Assembly (NCBI GenBank): GCA_030142905.1
Contig: JASJOG010000018.1
Span: 2,673,001 to 2,737,000, forward strand
Reading direction: 5' to 3'
Length of the DNA: 64,000 bases
From: Heliopora coerulea
Lineage: Eukaryota > Cnidaria > Anthozoa > Scleralcyonacea > Helioporidae
Part shown: in pieces, positions 1 through 12,516 of the stretch
How positions within the stretch are numbered: the first letter of the stretch is position 1
Layout of the letters: each line of letters starts with the position of its first letter
The notes under the pieces: generated by a model
Seen by the model: only the letters and a program-made list of their open reading frames with translations
Databases searched by the model: none
Told to the model about the DNA's origin: nothing
Translations under genes and position numbers: made by a program

Positions 1-126
1 ATGACTCCTTTTCGTATAAAACCTAGTCTAGTTACCACTCCTGTTTTAGAACACGTTTCTTTCTCTGACGTAGGGCCTTTGCTCGAAACGTTGGAATTCT
101 TTGAGATCAGTCATGGGAGTGATTAA
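1..126 (+). other. Short open frame at window edge, unidentified
   Basis: Frame 1 is open from the first base to a TAA at 124-126 (41 sense codons beginning with ATG at base 1). I do not recognise the peptide, and it does not look like the missing glycine loop of the downstream kinase. It may be the end of an exon or of a transposon ORF that begins outside the window, or chance. Bases 127-336 show nothing further apart from AT-rich sequence that becomes intron. Confidence 0.15.
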
Positions 127-336
127 CTCTTAAACTTTTTACCTTATTTATCACTGTATACGTTGTATTCCATTCTTATATTTTTGATTATTTTACTTTG
201 GCTAACGGCAGATGATTTTAGTAGTCAAGGGGAGACATCTCTTCCATAAAAGAACTACGAAAAATATTATTTAATGCATTATGTCCTTGTGCTACTTACA
301 GTGGTATTTCGTGGAATCCAAACCATTGCATTATAG

Positions 337-537
337 GGGGAAGTTTGGTACTGTTTGTAAAGTAAAAGAAAAGGGAACTGGAGTAACCTATGCTGCAAAG
401 TACATCAAGATTACTCCAGCATCGAGAAAAGAGGTGACCAAAGAAATAAATATGATGAATATAATCCATCATAAAAGATTAGTGTTTCTCTACGATGCAT
501 ACGAAACTCCTACGGACCTGATCATGGTAATGGAACT
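337..537 (+). CDS. MLCK-like exon: glycine loop to hinge
   Basis: The acceptor TTATAG precedes 337 and the donor GTAAGT starts at 538. It encodes the end of the glycine-rich loop (GKFGTV), the ATP-binding lysine in AAKYIK, alphaC (KEIN) and the hinge-side strand ending VMEL. The Leu codon is split with the next exon. The first glycine(s) of the loop must lie in an upstream exon. An in-frame ATG at 281 lies before the acceptor and is probably not a real start. Confidence 0.85.
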
Positions 538-3500
538 GTAAGTTTTGACACCTTTGGTTGTAGGTTTTGTTTGAAATAAGCGCACTTTCGCGATTGCCAC
601 AGCATGAAAAACAAAATTAATCATATGTTCCTGCTACACATTTGCGAAATTTTTACAGACATGTGTTATATGCGCTGGTCATCATATTATTATTTAATTG
701 TCGAGAATTGAAATGAGTGCTATATCCCCGTAGTCCATCGTTTAGCCACCGATTGACTTTATTCTCAAGCAGAATTAGATTACTAATTATGGCAGATGAA
801 CGATCTTCAAGCTCGATACTCAGAAAATGATTTCTGAGCCCCAGACTGGGATCGAACCCGCAACCTTCTGATGACCGGTAAGACGCTCTAACCATTGAGC
901 TACCAAGACTCAGATGGTGAGCTAGGGTGCAAGTTCGATATATATGTGCGACCTAAGCGGAAGCCACTATATATTAATAATGATTGATGCGGTTTAATGT
1001 TTGAGAAACATGAGAGCTTGGATATATTAAGGTAGATGAACGATCTTCAAGCTCGATACTCAGAAAATGATTTCTGAGCCCCAGACGGGGATCGAACCCG
1101 CAACATTCTGATGACCGGTAAGACAATCTAACCATTGAGCTACCAAGACTCAGGTTGTGAGCTAAGGTGCAAGTTCGATATATATGTGCGACCTAAGCGG
1201 AAGCCACGATATATCGAAATTGTACCCTAGCTCACCATCTGAGTCTTGGTAGCTCAATGGTTAGAACGTCTTACCGGTCATCAGAAGGTTGCGGGTTCGA
1301 TCCCCGTCTGGGGCTCAGAAATCATTTTCTGCGTATCGAGCTTGAAGATCGTTCATCTACCTTAATATATTCAAGCTCTCATGTTTCTCAAACATTAAAC
1401 CGCATTACTATCTTATTTGCTCCAGAAAATGTTTATTTTTTTGGTTGAAATAATTTCTTAATATCGGAAATCGAAAACAACAACTATTCAATAGTCCACT
1501 AAAAAATATAAGAAGCATGCTCAGATTTAAATATGTTTGATATCTAACGAAGAACATACTCTAATAAAAGATTTATTTGACGATCTCTTGGTTTTCAGTC
1601 AATACCACGGCTCGAAAAAAACGCGGAAGTGCCGAATTGTCCTTTTTTCGGTCATCTTCAACCTGGTAAAGGCTGTAGACTGACAGCCGAAAGTTTATTG
1701 CTGTAAATCTTTGGCCAGAAAACGTCTTTCGTTTCGAATTGATCAAACATATCCTACTAGTTAGGTATTATTCGGTAGCTTTTTAAGTATTTTCAAATAT
1801 GCAATTTCTTTTTATTTTTATTAAGGTCTTTTACTTTATATTGCATTACTTTGCTTTGTATATAATCAACTAAGTTGACAGTACAAAATTTATTAATTAT
1901 ACTAATTTTATTCCTAGTCAAACCTGTTAAGCGTACGGCAAAAGTTCATTTAATAATTAGAAAAGACAATTGATTGATCAATCAATTAACGTAGTAAATG
2001 AAATGAGTGATTAAAACTTATCGTTCGACAGAGTGACTGGTGGCGAGTTATTTCAAAAGATTGTAGATGAAGACAATCTAAACGAGCCAGACGCTGCTCG
2101 GTACACCATTCAAGTCTTACAAGGTGTTCGTCACATGCACCGTCAAAATATCGTGCATTTGGACCTTAAGGTAAGCTTAATGTGTTTGCCTAACCATTGG
2201 AAGTGAACAAATTAAGTTTATAATGACAAAAGATAAAGAAGGATCATTTTCAGGAGAAACATTATCTAATAGCAAAAGAAGGTCTCTGACAAGCTTTTCT
2301 TAATAATGAGCTTTCTGCTACATGTACTGTACCCTTCAACGTGGGTATAAAAACAAAACGAAAATTTTTGAGAAATTAATAAAACCGGAACCATGGCAAA
2401 TTAAAAGTGAAATTTAGATGTGAGAGTTGTATAGTGTTGGTATTGTTTCTTTAAAAAAGAGCTGAAAGGGTCCCCAATGTAAAAGAAGTGAAAGTGGTCT
2501 TCAAGATTCCATGCTGCCATTCGAATTAGTTCTACATTGGAGCAACCTGCAGGTGGTTCGAAACTGGGATAGTTTCGGAATATTAGGCATTACCTTAAGA
2601 ATGCAATATCATGATGCTAAAATCGACAGCTCAGTCAAGACTGAAATTTCCCTTTCTCACAAAGTGAATGAATTGTGTTTCGGTCATGATCGACAGGTCC
2701 CCAAAACAGCAATTTCTGGAAAATGTCCAAAATGTACAATATTACTTACACAGGCAGATTCACTAACATTTGCATAAATGTTACTCAGATGACCTTAAAA
2801 AGAGTTGAAGAAACTTGTGACCTGGAGTCAATACCAAAAGAGAAAATGAAAGAAAAATTCCTATTTACAACCCCGCACAAAAAATTTACCTTTATTATAC
2901 TCTTGTAAATTTATAAGGAAACCCCAAAGGAAAATCATAATCGTGTCACATGTATATATCTGATCTAGGTCCCCAAGGTTTCTCTCTTCAAAATTTTTGC
3001 GCCTCAGAAAACAGTAATTTTCAAACTTTCAACGTCGCTTGGTGTATAAAGTGGTTGGTTTTTGAAGAAATTTTAAAACATCGTGCTTCGCCGAATTTAA
3101 AACACAGGGCTGTCAAATCATATTTAATTTCCGATGAGAAATTGGTTTTTAGATATTGTTTGGCAGTCCGGCCAGTTTCCCTTTACCCAGTTATGACCGT
3201 AAGCCTGAGCCGATTTCTTTGCATAACACATTAATGCACACTACTTCACTCTTGCACTGTTCTGTCCACGAACATTTGCGGCTTTCTCTGAACAACACTT
3301 CCACGCACATTACTTTTTCATATGGCAAGCTGACTTATTAATTATTCTGTATTAACTGAAAGTGATCTGTTTAGTAATGCTCAGGAACAGATTTCAGAGG
3401 ATTATGATAGATAAACTTTCTTCGATTTATTGAGCTGTGTAAAAGAAAAAATGGTAGCTGATATGCTAACATTTGTTTAGGCCCTCTCATTTGTTAATTA

Positions 3501-6500
3501 AATTCAGATTTTTTTTCAAAATTCATAGCCCGAAAATGTCATGTGTGTTCCATGTCATGGAAGTCTGGATGACATCAAATTAATTGATTTTGGGATGTCG
3601 AGAGTTTTGGATCCTAACCAAGAAGTAAAAGTTGCTTGTGGAACCCCAGAATTCGTTGGTTAGTGAAGTAAAAAACAATAAATTTAGCAGTAAATGCTTA
3701 GAAACTTTTAGCATAATGTTTCAAATAATATTTCGTCGAATTAATCGTTTCAGCTCCCGAAGTTATCAGTTTTGAACCTATCTGCCTTGCGAGTGACATG
3801 TGGTAAGTATATTGTTTCATAGCACAGTAGCAAAGATGTTTGGAATAATTAAGGATTTAATAATAAAGGCTTAATGAATATTTTAAAATACTTTTTTGCC
3901 AGATAGTTTACTTTTTCCAAATTGCACTTTTCGAACTTATTCAAATCTTTCAAACTCTTCGTTTGACTCCTTTTCATTGACCACATGCTGTGCGTCGCTT
4001 TGTCATACTTGGTAAAATACAATACTCACACAAGATAAACTGTCATGTCCAATAGTACACGTAGAATTTAATCTGTTGCCCAAAAACTGTTCCTGGACGA
4101 TTATATTTGATTGTTGTCATTTTAGAATTCTACCTACTGACCCTGCTTTAATTACTCACTATGTAATGTTGGCTATCAACTATGATTCAACTTAGTTCAA
4201 ACCTAAACTTTTTGGTCTAGTGAAACCTATGGAGCCAAAAAAGCCATCAGCCTTTATTCTATAAACGAACTGGCATATAATATGCAATACTCACAGATTA
4301 TTCTATAATGTAATTTTAGTTCAAATGCGGCTTTGCTGAGCTTTAAAGCGCGTTACGATCTGAATAACTAACATCAGACCGATAGTTAAATGTTCTATTA
4401 ATTCTCATCCGCTTCACTCTCCATTTTCCCATTGCAGGAGCATCGGTGTGATTACATATGTATTGTAAGTACTATCATACAACACTTTTTGTTATTTACA
4501 AAATGGCTTTTTTCATCAGCAATACAGAGATACTTTACCATCAGTAATTCGTATACGGAAAGTAAAATTTCAATGCATTATGCGAATATACGTCCAAATT
4601 TACTCTACCTTGTGTTTTGCGAAATGTCAATGAAGGCTGACGCCTCAGATAAATTGTCTTTCCATATCTTAACTTTTCAAATGCAATTTGGGCCGTACGT
4701 AAAAGGACCAATGAAAAAAAGAAAAGCTTCAACGATTATTTAACGAGTTTGGCTGACTTCTCAAATGAACATTAAATAAACAGATATTGATATCATAAAT
4801 TTTGCGCGTTAATAGTATTCTTGTTTGATCGTGTAGATTTTAAAGATGGAACAAAAAGAATAAAAGATTACGTCAAAGTCATTTCCCTGTTTACGGCTAA
4901 GAAAAATTTTCTACAGATTTAGGCTTAACGGACGTTCTTATATTGTCGACAACATTAGAACATATGATACTGTCAAAGACATAGTGATGCCCATTTTTTT
5001 TATTAAATATAATGTCTTATTCAACCAAGTACGCTCAATTGCTTCACAATGGGAATAAAACATGATATGAGTGACGGAATGGATTTGGCATGGCACATTG
5101 TATCACACGACTTTTGATGGGTTGGGTGAGTATGACATTCCACTGACAAATCCTAACGTTTTTCACCAAAGCAGAGTAAAAAATGGTGGAAGCTGAAATA
5201 AAGCTGCCTACACACCAGCCTATCCGCAGGGAAGGCTTTTAAATATAGCAAGTCTATGTGATATGATATATAATAGATTATTACAGGTAAAACAAACCCC
5301 ATGCTTTTCTGACTTTTTATTGGCTATTTTGGAGAGGATATGGCAGAAATGGCGCCACTTTTTACTGATTATTGTACAGAACAACATCAAACGAACTGTT
5401 GGATCCTCGGTGATATAACTCGTTCTAATGAAAGAAAGCAAGATAAGGTCAATGTTAAGTCGTAGCTAAAATAACTTCAACACTGGTACTCCCGACCAAA
5501 ATAACCTGTGGGAAATTTAACTCTGTCCAGGCAGAATCAATCTTCTATCATTTTATTATGTGGCTAACGTATAACAACTTTGATCGTCAAGGCCAGACAT
5601 CAGTGGCGTAACTAGAATATATCTAATGGAGGGTCTTCATGGGACCTCAGTAAATTTTTGGTGGACAACATCCATTACAGATTTGAAAGAATTTTGGAAA
5701 TGCCAACTTTGATGGGTTTAATGACTACATTTCTCAGCCATTTAAGTTGCCTCTTGGGGTGTCCCAAGATTTTTGTAGGGTAGCAACACTAGTTACGCTA
5801 CTGCGAGGTATCCTGCAGGGTAAGGCTTATAATTTTATGTATCTCAATCAATTAACTGTATCCTGACGGAATCAGTCTTCCATGACATTTTAAAATAGTT
5901 TTTACTCTGACTAACGCGAGAGAATTTTACTTGCAATTGGAAAGGGTTAAGCTTAAAAAAATACTCCTTTCGATGCATCGGTAGTGGCTTATTTTACCGC
6001 AACTTATGTGCTCTCCTATAAAAGGATTTACTGTCACCCCACAAACCATGAAATTAATTAGAGCAATGCGCGCGTTTTAGCTTTCACTTCGGGTATCTAC
6101 TATGCAGCTCCTTGAGAACATGGTGCAATTTCATGCCAGAAGATGCACTTAACCAAGATGAAAGAAATCAAATACCTGACCGGCAGAAACAATTACTGTA
6201 GATCAACACAAACAGGCCCAGGAGAGTATAAATAGAGCCGTCTCGGGCCTTTTTAAACCTTTTCATGATACTGGAGTGATGAAACGTTGGATCCCTACTT
6301 TGAGTAGTTTCATTGTCAAAATGCTGCTTATTTGTGGCCATTAGTTAAACTACACTTAAAATCTTTCATTTTAAATTTCTTATCAAACTGTTCTTTTCGC
6401 GTGCTTGTATATTTAAATATATCATTTATTTTTGATTAGGAAATCAATTTGAGAAGTGACCCTACTTAGTTTTGAATTTTTTTTTGTTTTATATTTGAGA

Positions 6501-9500
6501 AGACACGCACCTAGTAAAGTGACCACCATTTATTTAATTTAACTCGTGTTTCTCAAGGAGATATCCACTTGGTACGATGACCCAGTCAGTTTGCTTATCC
6601 CACTTTACTTTCGGGGAGATAACAACTTTCACAGAGACCTCAGCTAATTTTCTCAACGTATTTCAATTTCAGGGAGATACCCACTTTAAGTGGTAACTCT
6701 GTTTAATTCACAACTTCTTTTGATTATTGGAAAGGAATTGACGTTTTTTGGTGTTCCTATTTAACCTAGCTCTTAGTCTTTTAAAATCTTGATCTTGATC
6801 TTTTCAAACCCATTTGCAAAGTTGCTGCTCTGATCTAATTGTTAACTTTTGTTCACTTTATGAGAAAGTATGTTGACTGGTAACTCCATTTGATACTGTA
6901 ACTGGTAACAACAGTATAATATATTACAACTGTCGTAGCAACAACGTTTAATAAATACCGTTTTTGAAGCTAGTTGAAACTTTAACTAAGTTTTCACATC
7001 TCGGTCTGAAAAACATTATACCATTTTAGGTTGAGTGGTTTATCACCTTTTATGGGCGATAATGATAACGAGACAATAAGCAATGTTTGTGCTGGTGAAT
7101 GGGACTTCGAAACAGAAGATAATTTTTTTGACGATGTGAGTGAGATGGCGAAAAATTTCATTAGGGAGCTTCTTGTGATGAATCCCAAGTAAGTACGTAA
7201 AATAAATTACTTTACTTTACTTACATTTATTTTAGCACGGTGGCCTGTTCAATTTCCTGTTTTTCAAAGGGCCATGCATCTATTTACTATATATAATACT
7301 TAATTTTTAATAACTATATTTACACATAAAAACTTTTACAAAATTATTATTATGTACACTTGACGGTTATTTATTTATGGTAGGAGAAGACTAATGCCTA
7401 ATATAACTTAAATAAATATTCATCTATTATGTTTATGAAGCTGTTTAAGGAAAGTGCATAGATATTTTCTATTATATCATCAGCTAGACTATTCCAGAGC
7501 TTTGAGGCACGATATATAAATGTGGATTTTAAGACATTAGTGTTGGGCTTTGGTAAATAAAGCTTTTTGTCATTACTTCTCAGTACGTACACATTGTTTT
7601 GAAGAATTGTAAAGTAATCTGTTATACTTTACAATGCCTAACCTCGTATAGCTTTGCATGTTAAGAGAAGTTCTCGTTTTTTTAAAATTTGTTTCAATTG
7701 GTTTCAAATTTAGATTTTTGAAAATTTCCGATGATCGTATCTCATAGCTCGCTCCCGTTATCACAAGTGAAGCCCTCTTTTGAAGTTTATAGAGCTTATT
7801 TATGTTTGTCGTAGTGCCGTCAAGCCATGCATTGGAGCAATAAATGAAATATGGTAAAATTAAAGTGTTATACATTTTCACTAACGTTTCTTGAGTCACA
7901 AATTCTTTTGTTCTTCTTACAAGAGCTATATTGTTTGAAATTCTTTTCGACTGAGCATCTTTATGCTCTTTCCACTTCAGTTGCTCATCAATTATTACTC
8001 CTAGTACTTTTTTATCTTTTACTCGATTAATGGCTTGATCTCCAATAATTATATGCGGATCCGTTGAAATTTGATTTAATTTTTGCCATGATCCAATTAT
8101 CATGTACTCTGTTTTTTCCATATTTAGAGTAAGCCTATTGGCTATTAGCCATTTATGTACGTTTTCCAGATAAGTATTAAGTTGTTGCTCAATGTCTGCG
8201 GACGACTCCCCTGTGCATGAGATATTGGTATAGTCTGCAAACAACGCAGCATGAGTTGTTTCAAGGCAATTCGGTAGATCGTTAATATATATTCCTCAAG
8301 TTTTATAACATTCTTTCATGAGGGTGAGCCTCAGTTACAGTTCCAAACCAAGATTACACTAGAAAATGAACCTGTTTATACCAAATAAAACAAAATTATT
8401 CCTTATGATAATGTAAATTTTGGAGTGAGGAATGCTGATATTTTGGAGTAACACGTGTGTGACACATGAGGAACAACTGTGTTCTTATAAAATATTGAGC
8501 CTTAAGGCAAAAAAAAAAAGTATTGAAGTAAGAGCTGATTGGTCGAGAGATTTATGTCATTGTAGACGGCATGCAGGCAAAGACAATAGGAAGACAACGT
8601 TTATCCAAAACTTTATTTCACGACATTTAGAAGCAACGCCTCTTCATCAGGTTCTATCATGTATGTAAAATGATGCATGCTGATCGGCTGTATAGCCATG
8701 CATGCAATAAGATATTCCACCAGACCTGCAAGTTTTGAAGGGAAAATTTCCGAGCTGACTTGACGACAAACAAGGCAGATTCGGGTATGTTTCACGAATT
8801 TTTAATGATAACCAAATGACTAGAAATAAAAAACACACGAACTAATAAAGAAAAAAAAGCAAGTAAATTGATAAGCCTTATGTCACATAGGGAAAGTTTG
8901 CTAAAAGCAATGAAGGAAATAACAGCTAATATTATATAGTCCTGTAAAGTCCTGAGCACTAGTGACGTCACATCACGCCACGGTGGCAATTTTAGTTCAG
9001 TGTGCTGTGATACTTAGTGTGTTGTCACTGCTGTGTTGAGTTTGTAAATAAAGGTTTATACACTACAAGTCCTTATTAACTTCGTGTGTTTTTCGGGCAA
9101 ACTCGGTTGATAAGTGATTAGAAATTGACAATTTTTTACTGAAATTTGAGCAGGAATAAGAATCTAAATTGAAAAATTTCGAATAAATGCGGTGGAACAC
9201 TGGTTCTGCTTATATATATATATATATATATATATAATAACAGATCAAACTTAAAAAATCTTGAATAAAATCAACTTTTCGGGTCAAGCCCCTTTATCAA
9301 GATGTGAGTTCACAAATTTCTGACAGGGTCTATTTATACCAAAAAGTTCTATTAAAAGTACATTTACATAAAATCTCTAATATTAAGTCTCCGAGGAATG
9401 AATGAGTCTAATTTGTAAGCCCAAAAACCTTCCCACTCAGTAGGATTACTTATACCTGCCTTATCAATTATTTTGATCTGCATTTCTTCCCGTGGCGGCT

Positions 9501-12468
9501 CGTGGGCTCTTGAACTGGTCGGGCATTTCTAACATCATCATAAACCAGTGGGTAACTTTGTTAGAAAACAGTAAAATTTACTGTTTACCGTAAAGTATAC
9601 TTCTTACCCCTACTCAGTCAACAAGACCCCAAAACATCGTATTAACATGACAACATAACATAATTTGTTTCGACATTGGGCGCTGAACTATTATTACGCA
9701 TGCCATGGTCGCACAGTAAAGGAAACCTTTATAATTGTAAATATAGGTAAACTAATGCTGTAAAGCCGACTATTAGAATGACGCACCCAAGCGTCTAGGC
9801 ACCGAGTTAAAATTGCAAGGGAGACGTGAGACTTGTTTTGACTGTGGCAATGTGCCATTGCGGACGAGCCACTCTATTTTCTTTAATCAATCAGTAACCA
9901 ACCCTACACCATTATGCTTACGAGCTCCTGGGCATGCTTCTTATCTAACAGTAAACCATAACTAGCAAACGATTTGAAGAAATAAACGATGAACATATAT
10001 CAAAAATGTGTCGTCTTGTGAGTTGAGACAAGAAATGTAAGGATCAAGTTCCAGATGATAATTCTCGTTTCATGTTTACTCGTTCGTAGTAAATATATTA
10101 AAGTACTAAAACCGTTTTACTTCCAAAACATATATAAAAAAAAGGTAATCAACAATGCTTAGTAAAACATGGCTTAACTCTTTGAACATGGACCTATGTA
10201 CGAACGTTTTCGAAGCTTTAAAAAGCGGTAGTTATTGTTGCATTTTGTTGCCTTCTGTCAAGGACAGATAATTGTAAAATTTGCTGGTGGGGCACTGGCC
10301 GAAACACCAACAGCACAAGCCGCCACTGATTTCTTCCAAATCTTTATGTTCCAGCTCACAAAAATGTACATATAAATGCTCACCCGCAGTTCCTCTTTGC
10401 CCCTTCCTAAATCTATTCAAACTACCCTTGTGATTGTTAAATCTCTTTCGGAATGACGTTATAGTATTCCCCACATAAATCTTTCGACATTTTCTACACC
10501 TTATCAAGTAAACAACTCCCACCGTATCACAAACGAAAAATTTATATGGTAAGCACGTCCCTTTTTCTCAAATATACATCCTTCCTCGATATAGTTACAA
10601 ATTCGGCATCTTCTCTTTCCACACCTCTTTATCCCCTTATTTTCATTACTTTCTCCTTTAAGTTTAGCTCTTACCGGCTTATCTTTAAGATTTCTTGGCC
10701 TTCTATAGGTAACCATAGGTATTTCTCCAAATATTTTTTTCATGTCCTCTGATGCATGTAATATCGGCCAAAGAGAATCAATAATACTTCTTACCCCCGA
10801 CAACGCTGGATGAAAATTTAAAATTAGGGGAATCTTATTCCCCTTTAAATGTCTGGATTTTACATCTCGACTGAGAAGACTATCCATACTTTTATCTTTG
10901 GCCTTCTCAAATTGAAGATCAAATTCTATATATCCCCTTTTATTCCCTTATGTCTTTCATCAAACAATTTATCCGTTTCACAAATTTGTATAAGTCTAAG
11001 TGCCTGTCCGTAAGGAACACTTCTTTTTACATGACTTGGATGACATGATTTTCTGTTCAAATATTGATGCGCATCCGCAGCTTTAGAGTAAATATCAGTA
11101 CTAAGTTTATCATACTTAAGCCTAACCATAACATCCATGAATGAAACTCTTTATTTGACCACTCCCATGTAAATTTTACAGTCGGATCATAAGAATTTAC
11201 ATATGTGAAAAATTCCTAAAGACTTATCTCTCCATATAACCATATCGAAAAATGTCATCCAAAACCTCCACCAGACCAAAGGATAAAGATGATATTCACT
11301 TAACATTTTACCTTCTAACTAATACATAAACAAATTTCCAAAAGGAGCAAGTTTTGTACCTTTTACAGTACCAAGTTTCTGTCTACAGATGTTTAATTCA
11401 AAATAATTATTCTTCAGAATAATGTAAAAAGAGTATTCCTTACGGACAACTTTGTGAAACGGATAAATTGTTTGATGAAAGACATAAGGGAATAAAAGGG
11501 GATATAAAGAATTTGATCTTCAATTTGAGAAGGCCAAAGATAAAAGTATGGATAGTCTTCTCAGTCGAGATGTAAAATCCAGACATTTAAAGGGGAATAA
11601 GATTCCCCTAATTTTAAATTTTCATCCAGCGTTGTCGGGGGTAAGAAGTATTATTGATTCTCTTTGGCCGATATTACATGCATCAGAGGACATGAAAAAA
11701 ATATTTGGAGAAATACCTATGGTTACCTATAGAAGGCCAAGAAATCTTAAAGATAAGCCGGTAAGAGCTAAACTTAAAGGAGAAAGTAATGAAAATAAGG
11801 GGATAAAGAGGTGTGGAAAGAGAAGATGCCGAATTTGTAACTATATCGAGGAAGGATGTATATTTGAGAAAAAGGGACGTGCTTACCATATAAATTTTTC
11901 GTTTGTGATACGGTGGGAGTTGTTTACTTGATAAGGTGTAGAAAATGTCGAAAGATTTATGTGGGGAATACTATAACGTCATTCCGAAAGAGATTTAACA
12001 ATCACAAGGGTAGTTTGAATAGATTTAGGAAGGGGCAAAGAGGAACTGCGGGTGAGCATTTATACGTATATTTTTGTGAGCCGGCACATAAAGGTTTGGA
12101 AGAAATCCAAATCAAAATAATTGATAAGGCAGATGTAAATAATCCTACTGAGAGGGAAGGTTTTTGGGTGTACAAATTAGACTCATTCATTCCTCAGGGA
12201 CTTAATATTAGAGATTTTATGTAAATGTAATTTTAATGGAACTTTTAGGTATAAATAGACCTTGTCAGCAGTTTGTGAACTCACATCTTGATAAAGGGGC
12301 TTGCCCCAAAAAGTTGATTTTATTCAAGATTTTTAAAGTTTGATCTGTGATTATTTTATATGGTTTTTAAACTTTAGGTTATTGATTTTATTCAAGATTT
12401 TTAAAGTTTGATCTGTGATTATTTTATATGGTTTTTAAACTTTAGGTGGAGGAAAATATTCTGTTTGA

Positions 12469-12516
<48 letters not shown>

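Larger units (their letters stand above)
538..2031 (+). other. Kinase intron 1 (contains SINE foldback)
   Basis: Intronic sequence between two kinase exons. Apart from the tRNA-derived SINE copies at about 790-1407 it is AT-rich with no recognisable coding content. Confidence 0.7.
4465..7029 (+). other. Kinase intron 5
   Basis: The intron holds a small hAT-type MITE (5601-5803) and a degenerate tandem repeat near 6430-6900. The rest (4465-5600, 5804-6429) shows no coding motifs. Confidence 0.6.

Noticed and set aside
281..336. ATG at 281 as start of the kinase
   Set aside because: It lies upstream of a good acceptor (TTATAG at 331-336), and the reading before it does not complete the glycine loop, so it is intronic.
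1243..1314. Functional tRNA gene (Thr-like anticodon)
   Set aside because: U33 is missing, the anticodon stem has a mismatch and the unit is embedded in a repeated non-tRNA sequence; better explained as a SINE head.
9242..9310. Hammerhead in the 9.2/12.3-kb PLE tail (CTTGATAAAGGGG...CCCGAAAAGTT on the minus strand)
   Set aside because: The layout recalls a hammerhead, but the core would need CTGATGA and an H17 before stem I; here G8 is A and the cleavage base would be G, so the motif is broken or different.
10546..10752. Frames on the opposite strand of the PLE linker (also 11683-11889)
   Set aside because: They are antisense shadows of the linker ORF, repeated because both arms are the same sequence.
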